From positions 1-7,838 of the forward strand of contig DDBY01000044.1 in the NCBI GenBank assembly GCA_002334985.1: a DNA stretch of 7,838 bases, in the 5' to 3' direction. The stretch comes from Micavibrio sp. UBA2020. Its GTDB lineage: Bacteria > Pseudomonadota > Alphaproteobacteria > Micavibrionales > UBA2020. The translations under genes were made by a program, and so were the position numbers. Below are positions 1 through 6,265 of this stretch, piece after piece. Below the pieces are notes generated by a model. That model made no database searches, was not told the DNA's origin, and saw only the letters and a list, made by a program, of their open reading frames with translations. Each line of letters begins with the position of its first letter. Positions within the stretch are counted from its first letter, which is position 1.

Positions 1-133
1 TATCGAAGACGTGGCGCAATCGGCGAGCACGCTGTTCAAGAACGACGACTTTCCGGTGACGGGCATTTTGATGCCCAAGGCACCGCCCGCGCCAAAAACC
101 GAAAAACCCGCACCACAGGGAGCCAAACAATGA
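1..133 (+). CDS. C-terminal end of an M16-family peptidase (partial)
   Basis: Only the last 43 residues are visible, read in the frame that begins at base 2 and ends with TGA at 131-133. They show a helix-like stretch followed by DDFPVTGILMPKAPPAP and a Lys/Pro/Ala-rich tail. The VTG-x-L-x-P pattern is what closes many bacterial M16B peptidases, where the last helix runs into a final beta strand. The stop codon overlaps the start codon of the next gene (ATGA), which is an M16 homologue lacking the zinc ligands. In such bacterial tandem pairs the other gene usually encodes the HxxEH-bearing catalytic subunit, so this is probably that subunit. That is inference: the zinc motif and any signal peptide lie outside the window. 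The tail alone could not identify the family without the neighbour. Confidence 0.7.
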   Translation, partial: IEDVAQSASTLFKNDDFPVTGILMPKAPPAPKTEKPAPQGAKQ

Positions 134-1545
134 CAATCCGCCCCCTGTTCATGACGCTGGCGCTGTGCGGCTTTCTTTTTGCCGCCCCCGCCCTTGCCGA
201 AAAGCCGCAGGTTGAAAAGCCGCAAACCGCCCAGCAGCAAGGAAAAATCCTCGACGTTAAAACCTTCAAAACCAAATCCGGCGTCGAGGTCTGGCTGGTC
301 AGCGACAAGACCGTGCCCGTCATTTCGATGGATTTTTCATTCGAAGGCGGGCTTGTAAACGACCCCGACGGCAAGCCGGGCGTTGCGCGTCTTGTTTCCA
401 TCATGCTGGACGAAGGCGCGGGCAATATCAGAAGCCAGGAATTTCAGGCCAAGCTGTCCGATAACGCCATCCAACTGGGCTTCACCGCCGGACGCGACGC
501 GTTTTACGGCCAGCTGCGCACGCTGAAAGAGCACCGCGAACTTGCCTTTGACCTGCTGCAACTCGCCCTCGCCCATCCGCGTTTCGATGCGGATGCCATC
601 GAGCGCATGCGCAACGCCAACGTCGCGCAAATCCAGCATGACCTTGGCGACCCCGCATGGCTGGTGGCACGCGCCTTCAACGGTATGGTTTTCGAAGGCC
701 ACCCTTACGGCCTGCCGGGCGCGGGGCATCTGGCCTCGATGGCGGCTATCACGCGCCAGGACCTTGTTGATTATACCGCGTCGCAATTCGTGCGCAGCGG
801 GCTGAAGCTGGCCATCGCCGGCGACATCACAGAGGACGAAGCCGCCCGTCTTGTCGATAAAGCCTTCGGCGCCCTGCCGGCGGAGGGGGAAAGCGAAAAA
901 TCCGGCTTCTTCCTGCCCAAATATACGGGCAAGACCATTCTGTTCCCGCTGAATACGCCGCAGACCCAAATCAATATCGGCGCGGCGGGCATTCCGCGCG
1001 ACGATAAAGACTGGCATGCCGCCGTCATCATGAACTATATCCTCGGCGGTGGCAGTTTCGATGCGCGTCTGATGCGCGAAATCCGCGAAAAACGCGGCCT
1101 GACCTATGGCATTTATTCCAGCCTGCAAAGCATGCGCCAGACGGCGCTGCTGACCGCCGGTTTTGCCGCCAGCAATGAAAAAGCCAAAGAAGCCATCGAC
1201 GTTCTGAAAGACGAATGGAAACGCATGGCCGAAGAAGGCGCGACGGAAGTCGAAATTACCGATGCGAAGGCATACCTGACCGGCTCTCTTCTGCTGGAGC
1301 TGACATCGACGGGCGATATTTCATCGACCCTGAACGGCCTGCAGCGCGATGGGCTGGACGCGGATTATATCAACCGCCGCAATGCCGAGCTGATGAAAGT
1401 AACACCCGAAGACGTGAAACGTGTCGCGCAGCGGCTTTTGAAAGCGGATGAGCTGACGATTGTGATGGTCGGGAAACCCGAAGGCATCAAGCCGGATATT
1501 TTGCTCGACCGTCCGCCGGGTATGAAGGAACCGGAAAAGAAATAA
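130..1545 (+). CDS. Exported M16-family peptidase-like protein, non-zinc subunit
   Basis: The protein has 471 residues. It opens with a Sec signal peptide: Arg4, a hydrophobic core, and an ALA cleavage site after residue 23, so it should be periplasmic. An M16 N-terminal domain (about 50-195) and C-terminal domain (about 205-385) follow. Where active members carry HxxEH, this protein has Arg87, Ser90 and Ile91 (GVARLVSIML), so it cannot bind zinc in the usual way. The C-terminal domain keeps the conserved REKRGLTY motif, with Arg319 and Tyr326 spaced as in the substrate-binding Arg/Tyr pair of M16 enzymes. In known heteromeric M16B proteases one subunit supplies zinc and the other supplies Arg/Tyr, so this is likely the second subunit, partnered with the gene ending at 133. 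The start is supported by GGGAG at 118-122 and the ATGA overlap, which suggests translational coupling. The substrate is unknown. Confidence 0.9.
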   Translation: MTIRPLFMTLALCGFLFAAPALAEKPQVEKPQTAQQQGKILDVKTFKTKSGVEVWLVSDKTVPVISMDFSFEGGLVNDPDGKPGVARLVSIMLDEGAGNIRSQEFQAKLSDNAIQLGFTAGRDAFYGQLRTLKEHRELAFDLLQLALAHPRFDADAIERMRNANVAQIQHDLGDPAWLVARAFNGMVFEGHPYGLPGAGHLASMAAITRQDLVDYTASQFVRSGLKLAIAGDITEDEAARLVDKAFGALPAEGESEKSGFFLPKYTGKTILFPLNTPQTQINIGAAGIPRDDKDWHAAVIMNYILGGGSFDARLMREIREKRGLTYGIYSSLQSMRQTALLTAGFAASNEKAKEAIDVLKDEWKRMAEEGATEVEITDAKAYLTGSLLLELTSTGDISSTLNGLQRDGLDADYINRRNAELMKVTPEDVKRVAQRLLKADELTIVMVGKPEGIKPDILLDRPPGMKEPEKK

Positions 1546-1579
1546 GCCGTTCGCAGCAAATGCACGGCACCATTTTTTT
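1546..1579 (+). terminator. Possible intrinsic terminator between the M16 gene and pgi
   Basis: Directly after the stop codon, GCCGT (1546-1550) pairs with ACGGC (1564-1568). Inside, GCA (1553-1555) pairs with TGC (1561-1563) around a five-base GCAAA loop, leaving a two-base bulge. Seven T residues follow at 1573-1579, four bases after the stem. The stem is short and bulged and the T run is slightly displaced, so this may be a weak or leaky terminator. If it works, pgi is at least partly uncoupled from the protease genes. Confidence 0.45.
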
Positions 1580-1595
1580 GACACAGGAATGATTT

Positions 1596-3191
1596 ATGAC
1601 AGATATCAACCAGCTGAGCCCCTGGCCGCTTTTGCAAGCGCATCACCGCAAATTGACCACAACCGCGCTGCGTGATTTATTTGCGCAGGATGCGGCGCGC
1701 TTTGAAAAGCTTTCGCTGCGCTTGCCCGGCATGCTGGCGGATTTTTCCAAAAACCACATCACCGAAGAAACCCTTGGCCTGCTCGTAGGCCTCGCCCGCG
1801 CCGCCGGGCTTGAAAAACGCCGCGATGCCATGCTGTCGGGCGAGAAAATCAACGCGACCGAAAACCGCGCCGTGCTGCACACCGCCCTGCGCGCCGCCGC
1901 GGATGCCGATATCCGCGTCGATGGCGAAAACGTGGTGCCTGCCGTACATGAAACGCTGAAACGCATGGCGGATTTCAGCGAAGCCGTGCGCGGCGGCGCG
2001 TGGAAAGGCCACACGGGCAAGGACATCACCGATATTGTGAATATCGGCATTGGCGGCTCCAGCCTCGGCCCGCAGTTGGCCTGCGAGGCGCTGTCCGCTT
2101 TTCATCACCCGCGCCTGCGCGCGCATTACGTCGCGAATGTGGAGGCATCCGACCTTGCCGCTGCCCTTGCGCGTGTAAATCCTGAAACCGCGCTTTTTAT
2201 CGTCGCGTCCAAAACATTCACGACGGCAGAAACCATGCAAAACGCAAATATCGCGCGCGCATGGCTGGTCGAACATTACAAAGGCGACGAAGCCGCCGTC
2301 GCGCGCCATTTCGTCGCCGCATCGACAAATGCACCAGCCGTGGCCGCGTTTGGAATTGCGCCCGAAAACATGTTCCCGTTTCAGGATTGGGTGGGCGGAC
2401 GTTATAGCGTCTGGTCGTCTATCGGCCTTTCGGTCATGCTGATGATTGGCGCGGAAAAATTCGGCGAGATGCTGGCGGGTGGCCGCGACATGGATGCGCA
2501 TTTCAAATCCGCACCGCTGGAAAAAAACCTGCCCGTACTGCTCGGCCTTATCGGGCTGTGGCACCGCAATTTTTACAACTATCCTGCGCTGGCGGTTATT
2601 CCCTATCACGCATCGCTGCGCCGCCTGCCCGCGTTTTTGCAGCAGCTGGACATGGAAAGCAACGGCAAGCGCGTGATGCAGGACGGCAAGACCGTCGCCG
2701 TTGCGACCGGCCCGATTATCTTCGGCGAACCGGGCACGGATGCGCAGCATAGTTTCTTCCAGTGGCTGCACCAAAGCCCCGATGTCGTCCCCGTCGATTT
2801 CATCGTCAGCGTCAAGCCGACAGACGGCAGCCCCGCGCAGCAAAACATGCTGCTGGCCAATTGCCTTGCGCAAAGCGCGGCGCTGATGGCCGGACAGGCG
2901 AACACGGCGGAGCCGCACCGGCATTTCACGGGCAACCGCCCCTCCACCACCTTTATGCTGGATGCGCTGACGCCCTATACCCTCGGCCTTTTGCTGGCGA
3001 TGTACGAGCACAAGGTTTTCGTGCAGGGCGTTCTTTGGTGCGTGAACAGCTTTGACCAGTGGGGGGTCGAGCTGGGCAAAGTCCTCGCCAAGGGGCTGGA
3101 GCCCGAAATCGCCGGCACCGCCCCCGCCTCCGGCGAGCGCGATTCCTCCACCGCCGGCCTTATCGCCCATATCCGCGCACAGGAAGCCTAA
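1596..3191 (+). CDS. pgi: Glucose-6-phosphate isomerase
   Basis: This cytoplasmic enzyme interconverts glucose 6-phosphate and fructose 6-phosphate in glycolysis and gluconeogenesis. The 531 residues cover the whole family length (the E. coli enzyme has about 549). Visible hallmarks, in order, are the SGEKINATENRAVLHTALR block, the glycine-rich sugar-phosphate loop IGIGGSSLG (150-158), the phosphate-binding SKTFTT (205-210), the family signature DWVGGRYS (from Asp264), and the second signature ending FDQWGVELGK. The catalytic residues are in place: Glu354 in MESNGK, His385 in DAQHSF and Lys495 in VELGK. A clear ribosome binding site, AGGAA at 1585-1589, sits six bases before the ATG. Nothing appears broken or missing. 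The neighbouring proteases have no metabolic link to it. A bulged hairpin upstream may separate it from the M16 genes, in which case its promoter would lie in or near the end of the preceding gene. Confidence 0.98.
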   Translation: MTDINQLSPWPLLQAHHRKLTTTALRDLFAQDAARFEKLSLRLPGMLADFSKNHITEETLGLLVGLARAAGLEKRRDAMLSGEKINATENRAVLHTALRAAADADIRVDGENVVPAVHETLKRMADFSEAVRGGAWKGHTGKDITDIVNIGIGGSSLGPQLACEALSAFHHPRLRAHYVANVEASDLAAALARVNPETALFIVASKTFTTAETMQNANIARAWLVEHYKGDEAAVARHFVAASTNAPAVAAFGIAPENMFPFQDWVGGRYSVWSSIGLSVMLMIGAEKFGEMLAGGRDMDAHFKSAPLEKNLPVLLGLIGLWHRNFYNYPALAVIPYHASLRRLPAFLQQLDMESNGKRVMQDGKTVAVATGPIIFGEPGTDAQHSFFQWLHQSPDVVPVDFIVSVKPTDGSPAQQNMLLANCLAQSAALMAGQANTAEPHRHFTGNRPSTTFMLDALTPYTLGLLLAMYEHKVFVQGVLWCVNSFDQWGVELGKVLAKGLEPEIAGTAPASGERDSSTAGLIAHIRAQEA

Positions 3192-3211
3192 TCCCTTACT
3201 ATTGACGTTCA

Positions 3212-3245
3212 GGTTTTCAGCCCGCCCTGCTTAGCTGCTGAAACC
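3212..3245 (+). terminator. Stem-loop after pgi, possible weak terminator
   Basis: GGTTTTCAGC (3212-3221) can pair with GCTGAAACC (3237-3245), giving a nine-base-pair stem with one bulged T and a 15-base loop. No T run follows directly; the nearest is TTTT at 3253-3256. It is therefore a poor match to a classical intrinsic terminator, but its position 20 bases after the pgi stop codon suggests a role in ending or stabilising the pgi transcript. Confidence 0.35.
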
Positions 3246-3272
3246 GCATCCGTTTTCAGAAATTTATGTAAA

Positions 3273-3302
3273 TTACAAAAGATTTGCATTTTACGCAATA
3301 AT
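3273..3302 (+). promoter_or_regulatory. Weak sigma-70-like promoter candidate for the peptidase gene
   Basis: AATAAT at 3297-3302 matches five of six bases of the -10 consensus. TTACAA at 3273-3278, 18 bases upstream, matches only three of six bases of the -35 consensus. Transcription would begin near 3309, leaving a leader of about 50 bases before the ATG at 3360. The fit is by eye in an AT-rich stretch where chance matches are common. The AT-rich composition and the position are better support than the boxes themselves. Confidence 0.3.
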
Positions 3303-3310
3303 TTTGCAAA
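3283..3310. repeat. TTTGCA/TGCAAA inverted repeat, possible operator
   Basis: TTTGCA (3283-3288) and TGCAAA (3305-3310) form an inverted repeat with a 16-base spacer. A further GCAA at 3295-3298 lies between them and forms a TTGC-N7-GCAA pair with the left arm. The two GCAA copies begin 11 bases apart, close to one helical turn. The cluster overlaps the candidate -10 box, so a repressor site is plausible. No regulator can be named, and short AT-rich repeats can arise by chance. Confidence 0.3.
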
Positions 3311-3347
3311 CTCTCCCCAGTTTTCGTTCAAAAATTTCGTGATTACC

Positions 3348-3353
3348 AAGGAG
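3348..3353 (+). promoter_or_regulatory. Ribosome binding site that fixes the peptidase start
   Basis: AAGGAG stands six bases before the ATG at 3360, an ideal Shine-Dalgarno distance. An in-frame GTG at 3339 would place this motif inside the coding sequence and has no comparable motif upstream. The ATG at 3360 is therefore preferred, shortening the longest open frame by seven residues. Confidence 0.85.
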
Positions 3354-3359
3354 ACCGCC

Positions 3360-5606
3360 ATGGCCTTCGGACGTTCCCTGCGTGAACTTGCCAATAAATT
3401 CTTTGGCAAAGAGCAGATTGCCGACAACGACAACCGCGCCCCGAAACTGCCCGATATGCAGTTCACCGTGACGCCGGAGCAGCAGTTCCGCGCAGGCGAG
3501 CCGCCCGTTGACAACAGCCTTGTCGAAATCAAACATGGCGTGCCGGTATCCGACCCCTTCCGCCCGCTCGAAGACCTCGATGCGCCTGCGACCGCCACTT
3601 GGGTCGGCAAGCAAAACGCCCGCTTCGAAGACTATATCAAGGGTCAGGAAGAAGGCATGAAACGCGCCGAGCAGTTCATGACCGACGCGCTTGATTACGA
3701 CAGCCACGGCCTGCCCAGCCGTTATGGCCAGACGTATTTCCGCACCTTCCACAAATCCCTCGCCGCGCAAAGCGTGATCGAGGTATCGGACAGCGAAGAA
3801 GGCCCGTGGCGCACGCTGATTGACCCGAACACGCTGAGCAAGGACGGCACCGTCGCCCTTTCCGGCTGGACGCCCAGCGCCGACGGCAAACGCGTGGCCT
3901 ATCTGGTTTCCGCAGCCGGCAGCGATGCGCAAACGCTGCATATTCTGGACGTCGCCACCGGCGCGGATATCGGCGATAAAATCGAAAACTGCCGCTTTAC
4001 CAGCATCCTCTGGGACAAGAGCAGCCATGACAGTTTTAACTATACCTATCCCCTGCACGACGGCACGCGCCGCAACGTGGTGAAGCACCACACCATCGGG
4101 CAGGATGCCGCAGGCGATAAAACGGTTTATCAAGTGGCGGAGCATGACTCCTTCGTCGGCGTATCGCGCCTTTCAACCGCCAAATACGAATGGGCTTGGC
4201 ACAGCATCGGCACGGATAAAAACAGCGGCCTTTCCTTCCGCCCCTTTGGCAGCGACGAAGAATTCAAGCAAATCACCGCGCCCAGAACCTATACCGTGAA
4301 CCCGATTGCGGAGCTGGAGGACGGCAAAATCCTCGCCGTCACCAATCACGATGCGCCGCGCGGCAAGCTGGTGAAGCTCGACCCGCATAACCCTGCGCCT
4401 GAGAACTGGCAAACCGTGATTGCACAGCACGACGTCGATATCCTCGACAGCGCGATGATTCATAAAGGCAAGCTGTTCGGTTTTTATACCCACGATACCG
4501 CAGATGCGGTGCGCGTTTTCACGCCCGAAGGCCAGCACCTGCACGACATGCCCCTGCCCCTGCAATCGACGGCAGGCTATGCACGCATTCAAAAAGACGA
4601 TGATTTCTTCACCATGAAGATTTCCGGCTGGCAAACGCAGGGCGATGTTTACCGTTATGACATCGACAAAAACACGCTGGATTTCGTGCGCAAAGGCCCC
4701 GCCAAATACGACCTCGCCGATTGCGTGGTCGAGCGCGTGCATGCCACGTCCAAGGACGGCACGCAGGTGCCCATGACCATCATCCGCCACCCCGATACCA
4801 AACTGGACGGCAGCGCGGCGACCATTCTTTACGGCTACGGAGGGTTCAACGTGCCGCTGACGCCGGGCTATGACAGCTCCATCATGCACTTCGTCAAATC
4901 CGGCGGCATTTATGTGCAGGCCAACCTGCGCGGCGGCGGCGAATATGGCGAAGACTGGTACAACGGCGGCCGTTTGAACAAAAAACAGAATGTGTTCGAC
5001 GATTTCATCGCCTGCGCGGAACATCTGCAAAAAAACAACTATACGTCCAAAGAACGCCTTGTCATCAACGGCGGCAGCAATGGCGGGCTTTTGACTTCCG
5101 CCACCATGCTGCAGCGTCCCGACCTGTTCGGCGCGGTGATTACCGAGGTTGCGGTGACCGACATGTTCCGTTTTCACCTCGCCACCTACGGCGCGGCGTG
5201 GAAGTCGGATTACGGCGATCCGGATATCAAGGCCGATTTTAACACGGCCGCGCGCTACTCCCCGCTGCATAACGTAAAGCCGGGTGCGAAATATCCCAAG
5301 CACCTGATTAAAACCGCCGACCACGACGACCGCGTGGTGCCGTGGCATTCGTTCAAGCTGGCCGCAACGCTGCAGGCGAAATCATCGCCCGACAACCTGA
5401 CGCTCATGCGCGTTGAAAAAGACGCGGGGCACGGTGCGGGACGATCCATCCAGAAATATATCCGCGACTGGGCGGAAACCTTCGGCTTCATCGAAAAAGC
5501 CGTCGGCCCTGTTGACCAGAACGCCTATAAGGCGAAGCTGGAGGCGGAACATAAATCCGGCGGCAAAATCGTGCAGTTCATGCGCAAATTCAAACCGGGG
5601 GCATAA
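3360..5606 (+). CDS. Prolyl oligopeptidase (serine peptidase family S9A)
   Basis: This enzyme cleaves short peptides after proline. The 748-residue protein has the typical two parts: an N-terminal seven-bladed propeller region (about 60-450), opening with the family block DPFRPLEDLD, and a C-terminal alpha/beta-hydrolase domain (about 480-720). The catalytic triad is Ser573 in GGSNGG, Asp656 in DHDDRVVP and His691 in DAGHGAG. The oxyanion tyrosine (Tyr493 in YGYGGF), substrate-binding Arg658, and proline-pocket Trp614 (AAWKSDYG) align with Tyr473, Arg643 and Trp595 of porcine prolyl oligopeptidase. This favours a true prolyl oligopeptidase over oligopeptidase B. No signal peptide is visible, so it is probably cytoplasmic. 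It exceeds the porcine enzyme (710 residues) mainly through a polar, basic N-terminal leader and a Lys-rich C-terminal tail. It is likely co-transcribed with the exonuclease six bases downstream. Physiological substrates are unknown. Confidence 0.96.
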   Translation: MAFGRSLRELANKFFGKEQIADNDNRAPKLPDMQFTVTPEQQFRAGEPPVDNSLVEIKHGVPVSDPFRPLEDLDAPATATWVGKQNARFEDYIKGQEEGMKRAEQFMTDALDYDSHGLPSRYGQTYFRTFHKSLAAQSVIEVSDSEEGPWRTLIDPNTLSKDGTVALSGWTPSADGKRVAYLVSAAGSDAQTLHILDVATGADIGDKIENCRFTSILWDKSSHDSFNYTYPLHDGTRRNVVKHHTIGQDAAGDKTVYQVAEHDSFVGVSRLSTAKYEWAWHSIGTDKNSGLSFRPFGSDEEFKQITAPRTYTVNPIAELEDGKILAVTNHDAPRGKLVKLDPHNPAPENWQTVIAQHDVDILDSAMIHKGKLFGFYTHDTADAVRVFTPEGQHLHDMPLPLQSTAGYARIQKDDDFFTMKISGWQTQGDVYRYDIDKNTLDFVRKGPAKYDLADCVVERVHATSKDGTQVPMTIIRHPDTKLDGSAATILYGYGGFNVPLTPGYDSSIMHFVKSGGIYVQANLRGGGEYGEDWYNGGRLNKKQNVFDDFIACAEHLQKNNYTSKERLVINGGSNGGLLTSATMLQRPDLFGAVITEVAVTDMFRFHLATYGAAWKSDYGDPDIKADFNTAARYSPLHNVKPGAKYPKHLIKTADHDDRVVPWHSFKLAATLQAKSSPDNLTLMRVEKDAGHGAGRSIQKYIRDWAETFGFIEKAVGPVDQNAYKAKLEAEHKSGGKIVQFMRKFKPGA

Positions 5607-5612
5607 CCGCGC

Positions 5613-6194
5613 ATGGCACGCACCGTCGTTTTTTATGATACCGAATTCACGACATGGGAAGGCGCGATGCAGGCCGACTGGTCGCTGCCCGGCCAGTACC
5701 GCGAGCTGGTGCAAATCGGCGCCATCCGCTTCGACCTTGACCGCCTGCAGGAAGTCGATGAATTCCAAATACTCATAAAGCCCGTCAAGAATCCGGTTCT
5801 GTCCGATTTTTTTACGCAGCTGACCGGCATCACCAATGCCGACGTGGCGCAGGAAGGCGTCCCCTTCCCCGATGCCTATCACGCCTTCATCGCCTTCGTG
5901 CAGGGCGATGCGACGTCGTGCTACGGCTGGGATGCGCGCGTGATGCGCGAAAACCTTGGCTGGGCCGGCATGCCGGACGGCGAAGATGATTTCGACAGCC
6001 ACAACATCGGCCCGTGGTTCATGGACAAAGGCGCCAGCTTCGGCATCCGCCCCGGCGTCAATTCCGGCAAGCTGGCCGCCGTGCTGGGCGCGCCCATGGA
6101 CGGCATTCAGGAACACAACGCCCTGCACGACGCCCGCTCCATCGCCGCCGCCTACCGCTTTCTGGTGCAGCACGGGGCGGCTGTGCCGTTTTAA
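5613..6194 (+). CDS. DEDDh-type 3'-5' exonuclease (DnaQ fold, Eri1/KapD-like)
   Basis: A compact protein of 193 residues consisting of one exonuclease domain. Motif I is FYDTEFT with Asp9 and Glu11. Motif II is centred on Asp107 in YGWDARVMRENL. Motif III is HNALHD with His168 and Asp173, the HxxxxD spacing of the DEDDh class. These four acidic residues bind two metal ions, and the histidine activates water to remove nucleotides from 3' ends. The WEG after motif I, followed by RELVQIGAIRFD, resembles the Eri1/KapD branch more than the polymerase III epsilon subunit, and no polymerase-binding tail is present. Whether DNA or RNA is the substrate cannot be told. The ATG lies six bases after the peptidase stop; the only upstream purine run is GGGGG at 5597-5601, 11 bases away, so translation probably depends on coupling. 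A bidirectional terminator follows. Confidence 0.88.
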   Translation: MARTVVFYDTEFTTWEGAMQADWSLPGQYRELVQIGAIRFDLDRLQEVDEFQILIKPVKNPVLSDFFTQLTGITNADVAQEGVPFPDAYHAFIAFVQGDATSCYGWDARVMRENLGWAGMPDGEDDFDSHNIGPWFMDKGASFGIRPGVNSGKLAAVLGAPMDGIQEHNALHDARSIAAAYRFLVQHGAAVPF

Positions 6195-6212
6195 AGCCGG
6201 ACTTTGCACAAC

Positions 6213-6249
6213 AAAAAAGCCGCCACGTTTTGCACGGGCGGCTTTTTTT
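6213..6249. terminator. Bidirectional intrinsic terminator between convergent genes
   Basis: AAAAAAGCCGCC (6213-6224) is complementary to GGCGGCTTTTTT (6237-6248). The stem can be extended by CGT (6226-6228) with ACG (6234-6236), skipping one A, to leave a five-base loop. The GC core is flanked by an A run on one side and seven T residues (6243-6249) on the other, so it can end transcription on either strand. It lies 18 bases after the exonuclease stop codon and 16 bases from the lepA stop, serving both convergent units. Confidence 0.92.
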
Positions 6250-6265
6250 GTTTGATGGGCAAATT

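Larger units (their letters stand above)
3192..3359. other. AT-rich intergenic region before the prolyl oligopeptidase gene
   Basis: This 168-base gap is the only sizeable non-coding stretch in the window. It is distinctly richer in A and T than the flanking genes, especially from about 3250 to 3340. It contains a bulged hairpin just after pgi, a promoter-like element with TTGC/GCAA repeats, and the ribosome binding site of the next gene. No small open reading frame with a convincing ribosome binding site is visible. The composition fits a promoter region, implying that the peptidase gene starts its own transcript. Confidence 0.7.

Noticed and set aside
160..171. Lipoprotein signal (lipobox) around Cys13 of the M16 protein
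   Set aside because: The residue before the cysteine is Leu, not Gly, Ala or Ser, and the cysteine sits inside the hydrophobic core. The ALA site at 21-23 fits ordinary signal peptidase I better.
337..1128. A 263-codon minus-strand open frame opposite the M16 gene
   Set aside because: It lies wholly within a gene with clear domain motifs on the plus strand, and its translation shows no domain pattern.
1677..3170. A 497-codon open frame on the minus strand opposite pgi
   Set aside because: It is an exact antisense shadow of a fully recognisable pgi gene. Long antisense open frames are expected in GC-rich coding sequence, and its translation matches no family I know.
3202..3230. TTGACG at 3202 as a -35 box
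   Set aside because: No acceptable -10 box lies 16-18 bases downstream; that region is GC-rich and overlaps the hairpin after pgi.
3339..3341. GTG at 3339 as start of the prolyl oligopeptidase
   Set aside because: The AAGGAG ribosome binding site lies downstream of it and is ideally placed for the ATG at 3360.
3291..4145. A 284-codon minus-strand frame reaching into the intergenic gap
   Set aside because: Most of it is antisense to the peptidase propeller region, and no protein family is recognisable.
4173..5348. A 391-codon minus-strand open frame opposite the peptidase
   Set aside because: It is antisense to the conserved catalytic region of the prolyl oligopeptidase, and no ribosome binding site or family resemblance is evident.
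6203..6235. Direct repeat TTTGCAC at 6203-6209 and 6229-6235
   Set aside because: It is only seven bases long, with one copy inside the terminator loop, so it is probably chance.
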